DNA of 64,000 bases from Rhodeus uyekii (taxonomy: Eukaryota; Chordata; Actinopteri; Cypriniformes; Acheilognathidae). Below are positions 23,707 to 35,575 of this stretch, piece after piece (the first letter of the stretch is position 1; every line of letters begins with the position of its first letter). A program made the translations under genes and the position numbers. The stretch spans positions 374,501 through 438,500 of the forward strand of contig JAWRVZ010000040.1 in assembly GCA_037043235.1 (NCBI GenBank), given 5' to 3'. The notes under the pieces are model-generated. The model worked only from the letters and a program-made list of their open reading frames with translations, made no database searches and was not told where the DNA came from.

Positions 23707-24849
23707 TGTCTCTGTACAAGCCCAATATACACCTCCACAACAATGGTACCTTCACACTTTTGCAAGTCACGTTTGCACTTGACAGATGCCATGACCATGA
23801 CAGATGTTTGCCTTTGCACTTGTTGCTAATGAAATTTAGATGGTCCATTTCGTCTTTGAGTCCATTTTTGCTAGAAAAAAACTGAAACATGGACCCTCTG
23901 CATTGATTTATAGATTTCTCCTTGCTTAACAGAGATCCAAGTTGTATTTCTTGATGCAGCAGCAGACTGACAAACAATTTTCCACTGATTTTCCAAAGTA
24001 CTCCCAAGCTGTGTATTTGTAACCTTGTGCATTTAATTTCACTGTAAGAAGTCTCACAGTATGAATTTGGGGTTTGAAAAAGCGTTTTTTAACTGTAGTT
24101 TGTAATGGAACTAGCAATTAAGCTTACAACTCTTCTTGACTGTAACGACTGATGTGGGCGAAAAGCTTACAGAGAATTTATAAAAGGAGTAAAGCGACAA
24201 ATTACTTCTCTGTAAAGTGAAGGAAAGGAGGTGATGGATTAACCAATGGCCTGGGAATCTCCAGCTCAGTGAAGTATCTAACATTAGCATTTTATGGAGA
24301 ATGCTTCCCCTCAGAGCGTCTCTCCCAGGGAGCCTGGAACGGCGATGGCTGTCATGGAAAGCTTGGGTTGTTCTTCAAAGTCAGCTGGCAGCAGGACTCA
24401 GTGTTCATTCTTTGACTCGCTCTGTGTGCAGGATGAGAATTTGGCCCGAGAACAACAACTTAGAGCCAGGAATCCAAAGAAGCAACAAACAGTCTAAGAG
24501 CAAAACAAGGAACCCTGCACTGAGCCCCCCGCACAGGCCCTGTCAGACACACTGGCCCCAGGCTTACACTTGCTATAATTCCCTTCTTCCTGCTGCCTCT
24601 ACACACAATCACATTCTGCAGCTGATACTGCTCATTCGCCTGCCATCACATTAATCTAAAATAGCTTCAAGGAATGGTTGCAGACTTTTTCCTGATTTAC
24701 ACAAATATTTACTTGCCTGCAAATTACCAAGGATTGGTGTATGAACATGGAACTGAGTTTCCACACTGACATTCTCAATCTGAAAGAAAATTAAAGTCTA
24801 TATACAAAAAAAATATAAATATGAGTACAAAAAAGAAAAATAAATAAAT
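23707..24849. other. Intron sequence, nothing recognised
   Basis: Mixed sequence. Two overlapping plus-strand frames at 24294-24654 (67 and 117 codons) have no recognisable domain and lack splice or promoter context. The patch 24230-24650 is less A+T-rich than its flanks and might be conserved. Confidence 0.35.
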
Positions 24850-25230
24850 AAATACTTTTTTCAGCAAGCTGTTCAAATATAATAGTTTGAATTATTATAT
24901 AATAATTCATTTATAATGTTCATATTTCTATTTCAAATAAATGCCGTTCTTTTGGATGTTCTATTCATCATAGAATCCTGGAAAAATTGTGTTTCCACTG
25001 AAGTGTTTTTAACATTTTTGATAATGAGAAATGTTTCTTATGCACCAAATATTAGAATGATTTCTGAAGGATCGTCTGACACTGGATTAATGGCTGCAGA
25101 AAAAAATGAATACATATTTTAAAAATTATTATACAATATATATTTAAATAGAAAGCAGTTACTTTAAATTGTAATAATATTTCACAATATTGTTTGTTTT
25201 TAATCCAAAAAATGTAGCCTTGGTTTAACA
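24850..25230 (+). repeat. Copy of dispersed cyprinid repeat (family C), forward orientation
   Basis: AATGTTCATATTTCTATTTC, GCCGTTCTTTTGGATGTTCT, AATGAGAAATGTTTCTTATG, TTAGAATGATTTCTGAAGGA and TTAAATTGTAATAATATTTC follow the known order of this repeat. It is the inverted counterpart of the copy at 43530-44575. Confidence 0.65.
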
Positions 25231-26299
25231 CTGAACATGAAATTATTTAGACATGTCTCAGCAGTAATGTCAAAAATAAATGAACAAATATGTACAAATA
25301 TTTGGCAGAGAAAATAAATTAAATGTATTCTGCATCGCAGTTGTGCTAAAAATAACCCACTATAATGACGTACTTTCAAAGGTTTTTAGAATTTCTCATA
25401 AGCAACCTAAGATAAATCTCTGTAGATACAGATGTGCACATAATACCTTGTTTTTGTATACAAATACATGCTTTGACAGTATTGATGATAGCAACGTGAA
25501 GAGAGCAATATGAATGCTTTGCTTTCAAGTGAAGTCAGAGTTCCTTCAGTGAATAGGTGTCTGGGGACCGCTCACATCTCTCGGAACGGGTGGGTTGTGT
25601 CATGAGTACCTAATGCACCATGGCTCGTTTAACCTCAGAAATGGCCTTAAAAGCCTAGAGTTTTACTGAATGAATTGACAATTTAATGAACCAAACACTC
25701 TCAATGCCCTAGTCCAAAACTTCTGTTTGAAGTCATTTGACTCCGATTTAGATTAATTTAATAAAATCATCTGACATTATACTTTGTACTGTACATCTTC
25801 ACTCACATGTCTCTAAATTTGTTGAGTACTGTACATAATGCATTTACGTCGCTATGGTCACTCTGCATCAATGCCTCAATACTAAGTGACCCCTGTACCT
25901 GATATGTCTCCAGGGTTTCCATGGCAATGACCACTCAGACTTTCTCTGGAACAGCAAGAGTACAAGAAAGGGAAATGTCTGTCTCACCAGTCAAACTGTA
26001 CGACCTCACAATACTTCTACACCAAAGACTCAGTCAATGTATTGAGGAAATGAAATAAAAGTAGTAAGAAATAAAAAGGTACTACAAGAAGTACCATTGA
26101 ATTACTGAGTTTATTGCAAACCAGCCATGGTAATACCTCAGCATATGAACAGGTGATCATTTAGTCCTATGGTATACCAAAAAACATGGTATTGTTTGAC
26201 ACCATTAATGCACCATGGTATCACATAAGGTTGTACAATTGATCCAAATAAAAGATGAAATGCAATATGGCGATTTTCAAATCGCAAAGGCTGCGACTG
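25231..26299. other. Intron sequence, nothing recognised
   Basis: Unique-looking sequence; 26060-26240 has several short inverted words (ACCATGGTA and TACCATG types) but no defined element ends. Confidence 0.35.
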
Positions 26300-26307
26300 A
26301 ATTAGAT

Positions 26308-26483
26308 AAGTGGTCTCAAACTCAGTACCTGAGGGGCCACGGCCCTGCACAGTTTTGTTCCAACCCTAATTAAACACACCTGATCAAGGTCAAGCTAATC
26401 AGCTAATCAAGGTCAAGCAATTGTGAGTTGGAGTTAGCTGGAGCTAAACTCTCCAGGGCTGTGAACTGAGTTTGAGACCACTG
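26308..26483. mobile_element. Small hAT-type MITE, about 176 bp
   Basis: AGTGGTCTCAAACTCAG at 26309-26325 is matched by the exact inverse CTGAGTTTGAGACCACT at 26466-26482. The inside shows GTTCCAACCCTAATTAAACA and GGAGCTAAACTCTCCAGGG, the typical words of a common cyprinid MITE. The flanks AATTAGAT and AATTACGT agree at 6 of 8 positions, which fits a decayed 8-bp hAT target duplication. Confidence 0.85.
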
Positions 26484-29094
26484 AATTACGTAGATAAATA
26501 TATGCGCTGCATGTTTCAGAGTGAAACAGGACACAGTGTTCTTTTACACGCAAACAACTCATGATAGACCAACAGTTTCACAGTCTCAGAGCAACTGACT
26601 TTATAGTAAATGCTGCTACGAATGAACTCCTCTTTACCTTGAGTTTGGTTCACTTAAAATGTGGATTGGGAATGCAACATATGGCAGCCATCTTCTCAAT
26701 CCTTTAATGAGAAGCAGTTATAATGCAGCTGTTGTTAACAAAACAGAATCTTTAAGAGTTCCTTGCTGTTTTACACCAAAATAAAAGCTTGATGGTTCAA
26801 CGTTTGGAAATGAATTAAGAATTAATATTAGTATAGTAATTATACAGTTATACTTTAAAGCAAAATCATTAGTAGTATCGTCACAAGCCTAAATACTAGC
26901 TGTTTTGTTTACAGCAAAATTACAATAGTAATTTTGTATTTTTTTATATTTACATTTAGTAATAACTTTTGGGACAAATTGTGCAGTGTAACAAGAAAGC
27001 ACAGAAAAAAATGGACTTAAAAAAATAAATAAATAAAATGAATCGCAAATCAGAATAAATAATTAAAATCTTAGCCCAAGTACCACCACAGTATTTTTTA
27101 TTTTCGGGAAGTAACTAAATGTAAGTATCAAAGTTATCAAACAATAGTTCAGGTACTTTCAAATTAAAGGTTTTTTTTCCCTTCAAAAAAAAGTAAATAA
27201 AAAAAAATTTTTTTTTTGAAAAGCCCTGTTTTTTCTAGTGAATCAGTTCATTCAGATGGTTGATTTTTAAAAACAAAAACCATTCACCAACTCAAGTATC
27301 TGTATTTTAGGTTTTCTTTATGTGTAGAATGTCTATTAAATGCTTGCGTTCTTCACTCAGTACCAGTTTAAGTTATTTTTACTAGCTTTACTGAGAAATT
27401 CAGCAACACATAGTTTTCCCGAGCAAGCTTCTCAAAGTAGCATGACTGTAGTTGAGCTATTTTAAATGAGTGTTTGGAGTCATGTTGTCTCCATGTTGTG
27501 TACATGGAGCCCTACAGCCCCACAGAAACTCAAAAACACAAATATCTGGCTGCGAGCTCAGAGCAGTGGTAGAGGCATAACGTGACAGAAGACCTTGAAG
27601 CTCATCTCTCAAATGGCCAGCCAAATGGAATTCCTAGTAGCGGTCAAGTCATGCCTTGAAAAACAAACACCACTGGGCATGTGTCAGCTCTCAAATGCAT
27701 GCACACATGAACATGTACAACTGATGCCTCAGCTCGGTTTGAGAAGAGCATGTTTTCGACAGTATCGAGGTGAGCTAGGGGAGAAAAACTACCATATCGC
27801 TTGACATAGGTTCCACTTAGAAAGTCAGTGAAAATTCAAGTGAGAAAAAGAGTTTTAGAAATCTTCTAAACATCTAAATGAAACGGTCTTTGTAAAAACA
27901 AAACTTGAGAGTGAGCTGGTGATTAATAAATGCTTTCTGACACATTCTACAGACTTCCCCTTCTTTCCTCTATTGTTATTGAGTCTCTATCAATGAAGTC
28001 ACGAAAAGGCCAAAAACTAAAAATGAACTCTCTGTTTGGAGACATTTTAACTTGATAACACACTTCAAATGTGCTCCATGACAAATTACAGTATTTTTTT
28101 GTGGTATCAATGTGAAAAAAAAGTTTACACAAACAGTAGTTCACTCATGTCAAATATCTTTTTGGACTTTTTTTAAATTACATTTGTAGTAAATTATTAT
28201 GTTATACAGTACATGTTATATCATATGTGGAATTACGATTTAATTTTTGTGTCTAAAATTTGTGTTGATTTGAACAGACCTTAAGCTTACTTTGTGGTAC
28301 AAGCTTCAACAACATCTGACAGTGGGTTTAAAGTATTGATAAAACGAATGTAGCTACAAATTTTTGCGGACTGGATGTTGAGATGAAGGAGTTGCACTCA
28401 AAAAGTGAAGACAAGATTAAAAGATGAATAAAGAAAAAGATGAAAGATGAAAAAGATTGGAAGAGAGAGACAGACAGACACAGACGGATAAGTTTGTCAC
28501 CTCACTGGAAGATCAAGTCATTTAATATTACAGGGTCAAAATTTAACATGCATTTAACCTTTTCCCTACCATAGACAAAATTATGAGACCTGTTGTGAAG
28601 TATGAGATGTTTCCTCACCACACCATCAGTAGGGGGAAGCTAGTACTACTTTACTCTTTTGAAAGACTACAGAATCGGCAGATCAATACACAAGTGTTTT
28701 GATCTTCATGGCACGTTGTAGTCTTTGACAAAATGCCGTTTTTGTTTAAAATGTCAATTTTTTGTTTAAAATGTTGCTTTTAATATGAGCCACCCACATT
28801 CAAGTGTTTATAAAAAAGAAGGCATGAAGCTAGAATAAAACATTCTGTTTCTGCTGCGGGTTTATGATGCTTATAGATCTATTCGTGAGTGAGAGTGTTT
28901 AACAAAATGTTTCAGAACAAAAGATACAGCTAACCTCAGATTTCAAGATTATCAGACTTCCAACCACACAGGACACATGAGTGGAGAGCGTAGTTTGATG
29001 GAATGATTCGGAGAATAGGTTTGTGAGGAGATGTACAGTGGGGAGATAATGTGTGTGAGTGGCGCTATGAGCCAACACACATACACACACTCTT
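26484..29094. other. Intron sequence, nothing firmly recognised
   Basis: A+T-rich sequence including an A-run/T-run patch at 27185-27225 able to form a simple hairpin, and a short AGAGAGACAGACAG patch near 28460. No transposon ends, exons or meaningful frames were seen. Confidence 0.35.
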
Positions 29095-29460
29095 AGCTCA
29101 GCGCTGGCTCCCCCCCTGAGGCAATCATTACAGGGATTTGTTCTGCTTGCACTTATAGTTTTAGCAGATCAATCGGAGAAGCATGCGCTAAAACCCATTA
29201 TTAGTTCTAAGGGCAACATCTTAGTTTCGGTTGGAGAGGGGGTGGATTGTCCACACTGCTGCTTGTTTGAAACGTGGCTTCTTCAGAAGCATCCATGACT
29301 GTGAACAACATTCCCCGGAGATGAATGAGAAAATCAATTAGGAGGTGAGAAGCGTTTAGTGCTATCAGTACATGCAAAAACAAATTCATTTAGTGTAATG
29401 GAGGAGCCTGCCCTCAGAGATCTCACTGCGACTCTGAAATAACTGGCATGTGTTTCATAA
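29095..29460. promoter_or_regulatory. Candidate conserved non-coding element
   Basis: A repeat-free, compositionally balanced stretch of about 360 bp with CAATCATTACAGGGATTTG, ATCAATCGG, AAATCAATTAGG and a GGGGGTGGATTGTCCACAC patch. Homeodomain-like and paired-type cores cluster here. The call rests on composition and motif density only. Confidence 0.28.
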
Positions 29461-29714
29461 CATCATAACATTGAGATGAAAACAAATCTATCATACGATG
29501 ACAGAATCACAATGCACATTTGACATGAGTCTTCATACAAATCTAAAAATAAACCTAGTTTCAAAACCTAGTGCACTACCTATGTATGTTTCTGTTGCAA
29601 AGGTGGACTTGCAGGAATATTCCGGTTTCAGTACAAGAATTTGTGGCATAACCACTAAAGTTTATTTGCAATCCTCCCTCCCTTTTGTTTAAAAACAAAC
29701 TAAAATAAAAATCA

Positions 29715-30130
29715 GTGTTCCAGTGAGGCATTTACAGTGAAAGTGCATGGGGACAATATGCAAAAGTTAAAATACTCACTGCCAATAGCCAAAAGACATA
29801 AAAGATTTATAAAAAATATTTAAAAAATACTTACAAACCTCTTCTGTGTAATTACATCCATGACATACACCCTAAAATGACTGTCATTTAAACTGCTTTA
29901 CAGCTCAAATACAGTATTACACAAGTTTTAAAAGAAGGATTAAAGTACAGTAAGTGCTTTTAACAGAAGGATTAATGTACAGTAAGTGCTTTTATAAAAT
30001 TATACGCATTTTTACTTTGGTTATGGCAAATCTTTCAACTTATTTGTGTTGTAAAGGTGCACTAATATACTACAACTCATCCGGTATAAATAATTGTGTG
30101 TTTTTTCAGATGATTACATATAAAATAAAA
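29715..30130. repeat. Dispersed cyprinid repeat with internal tandem duplication
   Basis: CATTTACAGTGAAAGTGCAT with GGGGACAATA, then TTTAAACTGCTTTACAGCTC and AGTAAGTGCTTTTA match the word order of a common cyprinid interspersed element. A 30-bp piece (AGAAGGATTAAAGTACAGTA plus AGTGCTTTTA) is present twice in tandem at 29933-29962 and 29965-29994 with one mismatch. Confidence 0.5.
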
Positions 30131-31212
30131 ATTCACAGAAGCCTCCAACTAATGATTGGAATAAAATTGATTGAAATGCATCAATAAATTAATGTGTGTC
30201 TGTGTGTATGTATATAAAACAACGTAATTTATATTTTTCCATCAGTTGTTTTTACCAATTTTTACTTTACTAAGCTGTGGACTGTACGTTCCAAATTAAG
30301 TAAGAACATACAAATTGCTAGCACAATCCTACCTAGGTGGTTTGAGATGAAAGGCTGAAAATTAAGAAAGTAAATCTTGATATTACAGTAATTTGAAGAG
30401 ATTTCCACTGGAGGAGCTTCCACCCAGGGAACCAATGGAAGGGGCAGTCGGGTGGTGATCTGCAACTATCTGATTGTTACATAACTGAACGCATCATGTT
30501 CTGTTGTTTTTTTGTTTTGTTTTTTTAAATCCGCTGGGCTAATTGAGCAAAAGTGAGTTTGTTTCATTAAGGAAAAGACAGTGAGATGGGAGCCAGGGCT
30601 TACATCACAGAGATGACATTGTGTCCTGCCCCTGGCCTCTCTTGACACTCAGGTCATCTTATGTAAGCAACCCTCTCTCCTTCCCTCCCTGTATGTCAGG
30701 AGTGCGCTGCGGCAGCTCTTTAAGTGTACAGAATGTAATGTAAAGGAGCCAGAAGTTACATAAAATAATCAAATGAACTGGTAAGCCCAGCTCATTCCAC
30801 TTTAAGCCTCAGAGAGACATAAAAAAATAAAACACCCAATGGATGAAGTCAAAATAATATGAAAACTATAGTCTACATTCTTCCACTTGGCTTCTTTTCT
30901 ATGTCATAAAAATGCCATTGGTCCAGAATCCTTCTTATTATAATTACATATTTAAAAAAAAATATGTACTGATTGTCTTCTGCTATTGACATCTCACAAC
31001 TTTAGAAAACCTGCAGTTAGATTGCATGAAGAAAGAGAGTTACTAAGAAAAATTAGGAAAGGTAGGAAAAGCAAAAAATAAGGCATTTCAATGTACCTGA
31101 TTCTGATTCTTTTTCAGGAGCAAAGATGAATCACCAGATGATCACAGACCTGAAGGTGAAAGACGGAGATATGTATAAGTATGACTTGGTGACAAGGAAA
31201 ACAATTAAAAAT
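30131..31212. other. Intron sequence; weak conserved-element candidate at 30590-30830
   Basis: 30590-30830 is less A+T-rich than its surroundings and has no recognised repeat. Otherwise nothing was found. Confidence 0.3.
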
Positions 31213-31218
31213 ATCATA

Positions 31219-31283
<65 letters not shown>

Positions 31284-31292
31284 CACACACAC
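31213..31292. repeat. TA / CA compound microsatellite
   Basis: About 11 TA units are followed by about 11 CA units, a TATATATA patch, more CA and a T-run. Confidence 0.9.
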
Positions 31293-31701
31293 ATTTTTTT
31301 TTTTTGCAATGATTATTTCTACATTATTAATTACTTAATTTGCCACATTCACGTGAGTTTTAAATAAACCACAAAGGAATTCAATCACAGGACCTAAAAA
31401 TATTATTTCATACATTCATAAAAATGTTATTGTCTTCTAAAAAAAAAAAAAGATTCTCTCTTTTTTTGTAGATTACTCAATTGTGACCAGAATCTCATTT
31501 CAAGATAACAATGTTCATTACAATATAATGTTTTGTTATTTATCTTGACAACACATGCATTTTGGCATAATTTTGTGTGTATTTGACTATTGACAGAGCA
31601 AGTACTCAACTGACAGTTTGAGCTAAACTTTTTTTTTTACATCAAGCATGAGCCACCCTTCATTTTCAACTTCATGCATATTTCTTTCTAACGTGTCAAA
31701 A

Positions 31702-31704
<3 letters not shown>
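31293..31704. other. Intron sequence, nothing recognised
   Basis: A+T-rich with poly-A and poly-T runs. Confidence 0.35.
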
Positions 31705-31746
<42 letters not shown>

Positions 31747-31780
31747 CCACAGACACATACATATATGTCTGTGTGTGTAG
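31705..31780. repeat. TA / CA / TG compound microsatellite
   Basis: About 16 TA units are followed by CACACACACC, a degenerate spacer and TGTGTGTGTA. Confidence 0.9.
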
Positions 31781-32472
31781 CCATAATAATTGTATTCTAA
31801 ACTTTCTAGGACAACGAGCTCTGGAATAATAGTGAATTCATATAAACAACATAAATAGAAAACTTAAAAAGAAGACGAGGAAAGACAAACAACAGAAAAA
31901 GTTCCAAAATGCTAATTATGAGGTTCCACTTCTCTGTTTGAGGAACATGATGCATCCGGCATCCTGTTTGAATGCGCAGGTAGGAGGTGGGGGGTCTGTT
32001 TCCTCTCCAAGGGCCTGCAGACGCACTCCCTACCCACATAGTGTCTCTTTTGTTCTCTGATAAATTGACACTGCCAGTTCCCCACATTGCCAAGACATGA
32101 GGAAGACCGCCGGGAAAAAGAAGTAGGAGCATCGGCGCTACATGTGATTGGTATCACTTCTGACTGACTCTCTTCATGTTTTTATCTGCACTGTCTCCAC
32201 AGGCATTAATTTCAAAGCTCTGATTGAGGGTGCTAAGACAAAAAAAAAAAGTCAGCCATCCATATCATTGAATAAGTTGCATCCTACTAACAAGTCATAA
32301 GTCTAAATGTTCGTCAGCCGTACAATTCCTAACTTTTATTACTTACATGTAAAGTAAAAACAAAAAGCCCGTTTCAAGGCCATCCAGGAACTGAGAGTGC
32401 AATGCGCCATAGAGACACTCTATTCATTTTAAAATAAGTATTTTACTCTAATCAGTTTCAGAAACAATGGTT
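31781..32472. other. Intron sequence; weak conserved-element candidate at 31910-32160
   Basis: 31910-32160 is GC-richer and repeat-free. Two overlapping minus-strand frames (108 and 81 codons) cover it but show no domain and lack proper splice context. Confidence 0.3.
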
Positions 32473-32933
32473 ACCGTATTTTCCCGCATATAACCCGCAG
32501 ACGCAGATAATCCGCACCCTCATTTAGCCCGCAGGTTTTGGGTTTTGTGTAAAAAATTGTTGGCATAACCCGCACCCATAGATTGGTGAACTTTTTTGTG
32601 TGCGTTCAAATTTCAAATTTCGAATGTTGCTCGTATGACGTCAATTATCTATAACTGTTCAGGCTCGGTACACAGTGCTTGCATGATTGACAGGTCAGAC
32701 AACCTATCAGCGCCAGCTGTCAGAGTGATAGTACAAGGGCCAGAGACAACAACCCTCGCAAGAAAGAAAAACAGAAAGAAAACACCGCAAAAAAAACCTT
32801 ACATCCTTAGGGACGTAACAAATATATTTACATGTAAAAAATATATAGCCCGCACCCTTATATAACCTGCACCCCCCCTGTGGGGTTTGTGAAATCTGGT
32901 ATAACACGTGGGTTATATGCGGGAAAATGCGGT
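32473..32933. mobile_element. TIR element with ACCGTATTTTCCCGCATATA ends
   Basis: ACCGTATTTTCCCGCATATA followed by ACCCGCAG at the left is matched at the right by the inverse GGGTTATATGCGGGAAAATG CGGT with one or two changes. The inside repeats the words ACCCGCACCC and AGCCCGC. No transposase is present and no clear target duplication was found. I do not assign a superfamily. The 89-codon frame inside is not a gene. Confidence 0.8.
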
Positions 32934-33093
32934 GAGCCTAGTACCAGATTAAAATGCATGTTGCAGTGGTTTTAAAGCAACTTGATTTGATAGATTTTAA
33001 AATATGCCAGTGCCATTGTTTTCTCTCAAGACACACACCAGTAATGTTTTTTTCTAATGCATGTATTTTTTCTTTGAAATACATCAAAGATGT

Positions 33094-33227
33094 AACAATG
33101 CAAGGAATTTTATCTAAAATGTTCAGCTACCAGAAACTTTCCTTCCATATTTGGATCCACAGTGCAAGGATTTGAAAATCCAGCCCTCTTCAAGTTTTTC
33201 TCCTTTTATTTTAACTCCGTATTTAGT
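33094..33227. repeat. Duplicated block, copy 1 (contains CArG box)
   Basis: From AACAATGCAAGGAATTTTAT to GAAAATCCAGCCCTCTTC this matches 37068-37203 with only about 5 differences over the first 105-110 bp; similarity then fades. Sequence on either side is unrelated. It is either a local duplication or two copies of an unrecognised short repeat. Confidence 0.88.
33145..33154. promoter_or_regulatory. CArG box (SRF-binding consensus) CCATATTTGG
   Basis: This is an exact CC(A/T)6GG site, directly preceded by TTTCCTT, whose inverse has the Ets core GGAA. This resembles a serum response element arrangement. By composition a few CArG boxes are expected by chance in 64 kb, so function rests on the duplication and on lpp being a known SRF target. 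Confidence 0.45.
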
Positions 33228-34797
33228 TATTAAAATCTATTTTATTTCAAGTAATTTATATTTTAAGTGTAAGTGTTTTTTATGGTTTTAGTTTTAGCTA
33301 ACAACTTCTTTCATTGACTCATAAAAAAAGAAAACTTTTTTGGCTCCTATATTTTGCAATTAAACAGAGGAAAACAAAATCAGTCCGTGACATTTTTGCC
33401 TCAAAACCCCATTTTTCAAGCAGCACAGGAGAAAAGCATCATGTGATTTTCAGAATCTCCAGCCAACAAGCGGTGAAATACGACTCAAAGAAATCCAGCT
33501 GAAAGCTGGCAAAGTTTCTGTGCAGTTGGAATGACAACACTAATAAATGAAATAGACTCATAAATTCTTGATGGCCAGTGGCCATAAGTGAATCCATAAC
33601 GCAGGAAAAATCTGTTGCGTTCACCTCTATGTGACGACCCTCTCTTATATAATTGGTACAATATTTCTTCTTCTAAGAACACTATGAAAGCCTGTCCTTG
33701 CAAAATATGTGACTCATTATATTAAGGAAAAATAATCATTATTTACTCAGCCTCATGCCCTCATCCCCCTAAAAGGTGAATGTCTGAAGAATATCTTGGA
33801 GACTCTTTTCTTTTTAATATAATTAAAGTAAATGGAAATTGGAGGCCTAATGGTACAAAAAGGCAAAAAAGCTTAACGAATGAAAACGAAAACAAAAATA
33901 AAGATAAAATAAAATATCACTTTTGAACCATATCTTTTCAGAACTGATTCAAGCAAACTTTGTAATCACTGATAGTAATGTACCAGCATTTTGGTAAATG
34001 AAAATATTCGGTTTTAAATAATAATAATAAAAAATGCATTTTCAATTATAGCCATTGATTGAAAGAGGTGTTAAATAGTGCTTCTCCAATGACAGGATAG
34101 ACAAGTCATTAGGGAAACACTTTAAAGTAACCAAAAAGGACTGTTTTCAGTTTCAGTTTTTCGACTAAAAGAAAACATCTTCTGTAAAAATAAAATTGGT
34201 GGATTTCGGTCCATTACTAATCAATAACAATTACATTTCAGCCTGTTCTTAGCACAAAGCTTCAAAAGAATGCCATCAAAAGAAGTGTTGTAAATATTCA
34301 CAAAATTTCCAACTAATCTTTTAATGGAATTTTATGTTAACAATAAGATTTTTTTTTCCTCACTCGTTTTCTTTAAGATGTAATTACAACACTTCATTTT
34401 ACATGCTATTACAATTTAAATGTTCAATAAAAATGAATGGTCGAGTCATTTCAAACCCTAGCTTCCTATTATTTCCTATTACTCGTGTGGTTCAGTGGGT
34501 CTCTTTTGTGGAATCGAAGGATAAGGTACACATGCAAGGTCATTTTTAGCATATTCAGTGCTTTGCTAAGGTGGATCAGTGGACAAGTCCACTACCATAA
34601 TCCTTGGCTTGATGCAGCCAAATAAGAGCTGAGGATCAGAGGGTCCATTTAACATGCAGACCTTCACAGGGTCTTAAGTGCTGACAGAGGCTGATGCATA
34701 TGCCGTGTTTACAGAAAGGTAACACGATGTCCAATGAAAAACCTTCACCTTTTTACCGTGTATTGTGCAGAACAGAAATAACCTGCTCCAATTTTAA
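33228..34797. other. Intron sequence, nothing recognised
   Basis: A+T-rich unique-looking sequence; short frames only. Confidence 0.35.
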
Positions 34798-34925
34798 CCA
34801 AGTCAAGTCAACTTCATTTATATAGTGCTTTTTACAATACAGACTATCAAAGCAGCTTTAAAGTGATAATAGGAAAATAATGCAATGAAACCAAAAATGC
34901 AAAGTAAATATAATGTCAGGGAATG
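34798..34925. repeat. Fragment of a retroelement tail (TTTATATAGTGCTTTTTACA type)
   Basis: AACCAAGTCAAGTCAACTTC with ATTTATATAGTGCTTTTTAC and CAAAGCAGCTTTAAAGTGAT is a widespread teleost repeat end. The AGCGCTATATAAAT-like word, inverted, is the same type of tail as in the SINE at 17581-18068. Confidence 0.5.
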
Positions 34926-35231
34926 TTTGTATCAGCTATGTGTCTCTTAGTAAATGATAAGAAGCTGATTTTTTTCCCTCGAACTATATTTATTTATTTA
35001 CTGGACAAAATACTGACTTCTAAATTAATTTTTTTTTTTTTTTTTAAGTATGATAACAGGACTAAACCATTCTATTATTATAATGACAAAATAAGAATGA
35101 TATCGTTGAATAGAAAACTTTAAGTATAATTTAGAATAATCTTTTATTACTATATCTCAGAAAAGTCACATAGTTACCAAACTAAACTTAAAACAGGATA
35201 TCATAGAAAAGGACCCCCGCAGAAGTCAATA
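34926..35231. other. Intron sequence, nothing recognised
   Basis: A+T-rich spacer with a T-run at 35028. Confidence 0.35.
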
Positions 35232-35575
35232 AGTATCTAAAATTTTGGGTCCACGGTCAGGAAACTCCCCACACCGTAATCCCACTGAGAACTTGGTCAA
35301 TCCTCAAGAGGCGGGTGCAAAAACAAAAAACCCTCAAATTCTGACAAACTTCAAGCATTGATAATGCAAGAATGGGCTGCTAAATATGGACTCCTGAACT
35401 TAATGCATGAACTTAATGTAACTGTCAATAAAAGCCTTTGACACTTATGAAATGCTTGTAATTATACTTCAGTAGACCATAATAACATCTGACAAAAAGC
35501 TCTAAAAAACTAGAACTTTCAGACTTTGTGAAAATTAATATTTATGTCACTCAAAACTTTTAGCCATGGCTTTAC
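35232..35575 (+). mobile_element. 3' fragment of Tc1-like family B
   Basis: AAATTTTGGGTCCACGGTCA with GGAAACTCCCCACACC, then CCTCAAGAGGCGGGTGCAAA and the terminal AAAACTTTTAGCCATGGC correspond to 18560-18939 of the copy at 17170. The catalytic core is missing and the piece begins near the Glu block. It is a truncated relic. Confidence 0.85.

Noticed and set aside
24294..24654. Overlapping 67- and 117-codon plus-strand frames as a small gene
   Set aside because: No domain, no splice signals, and two competing frames over the same bases.
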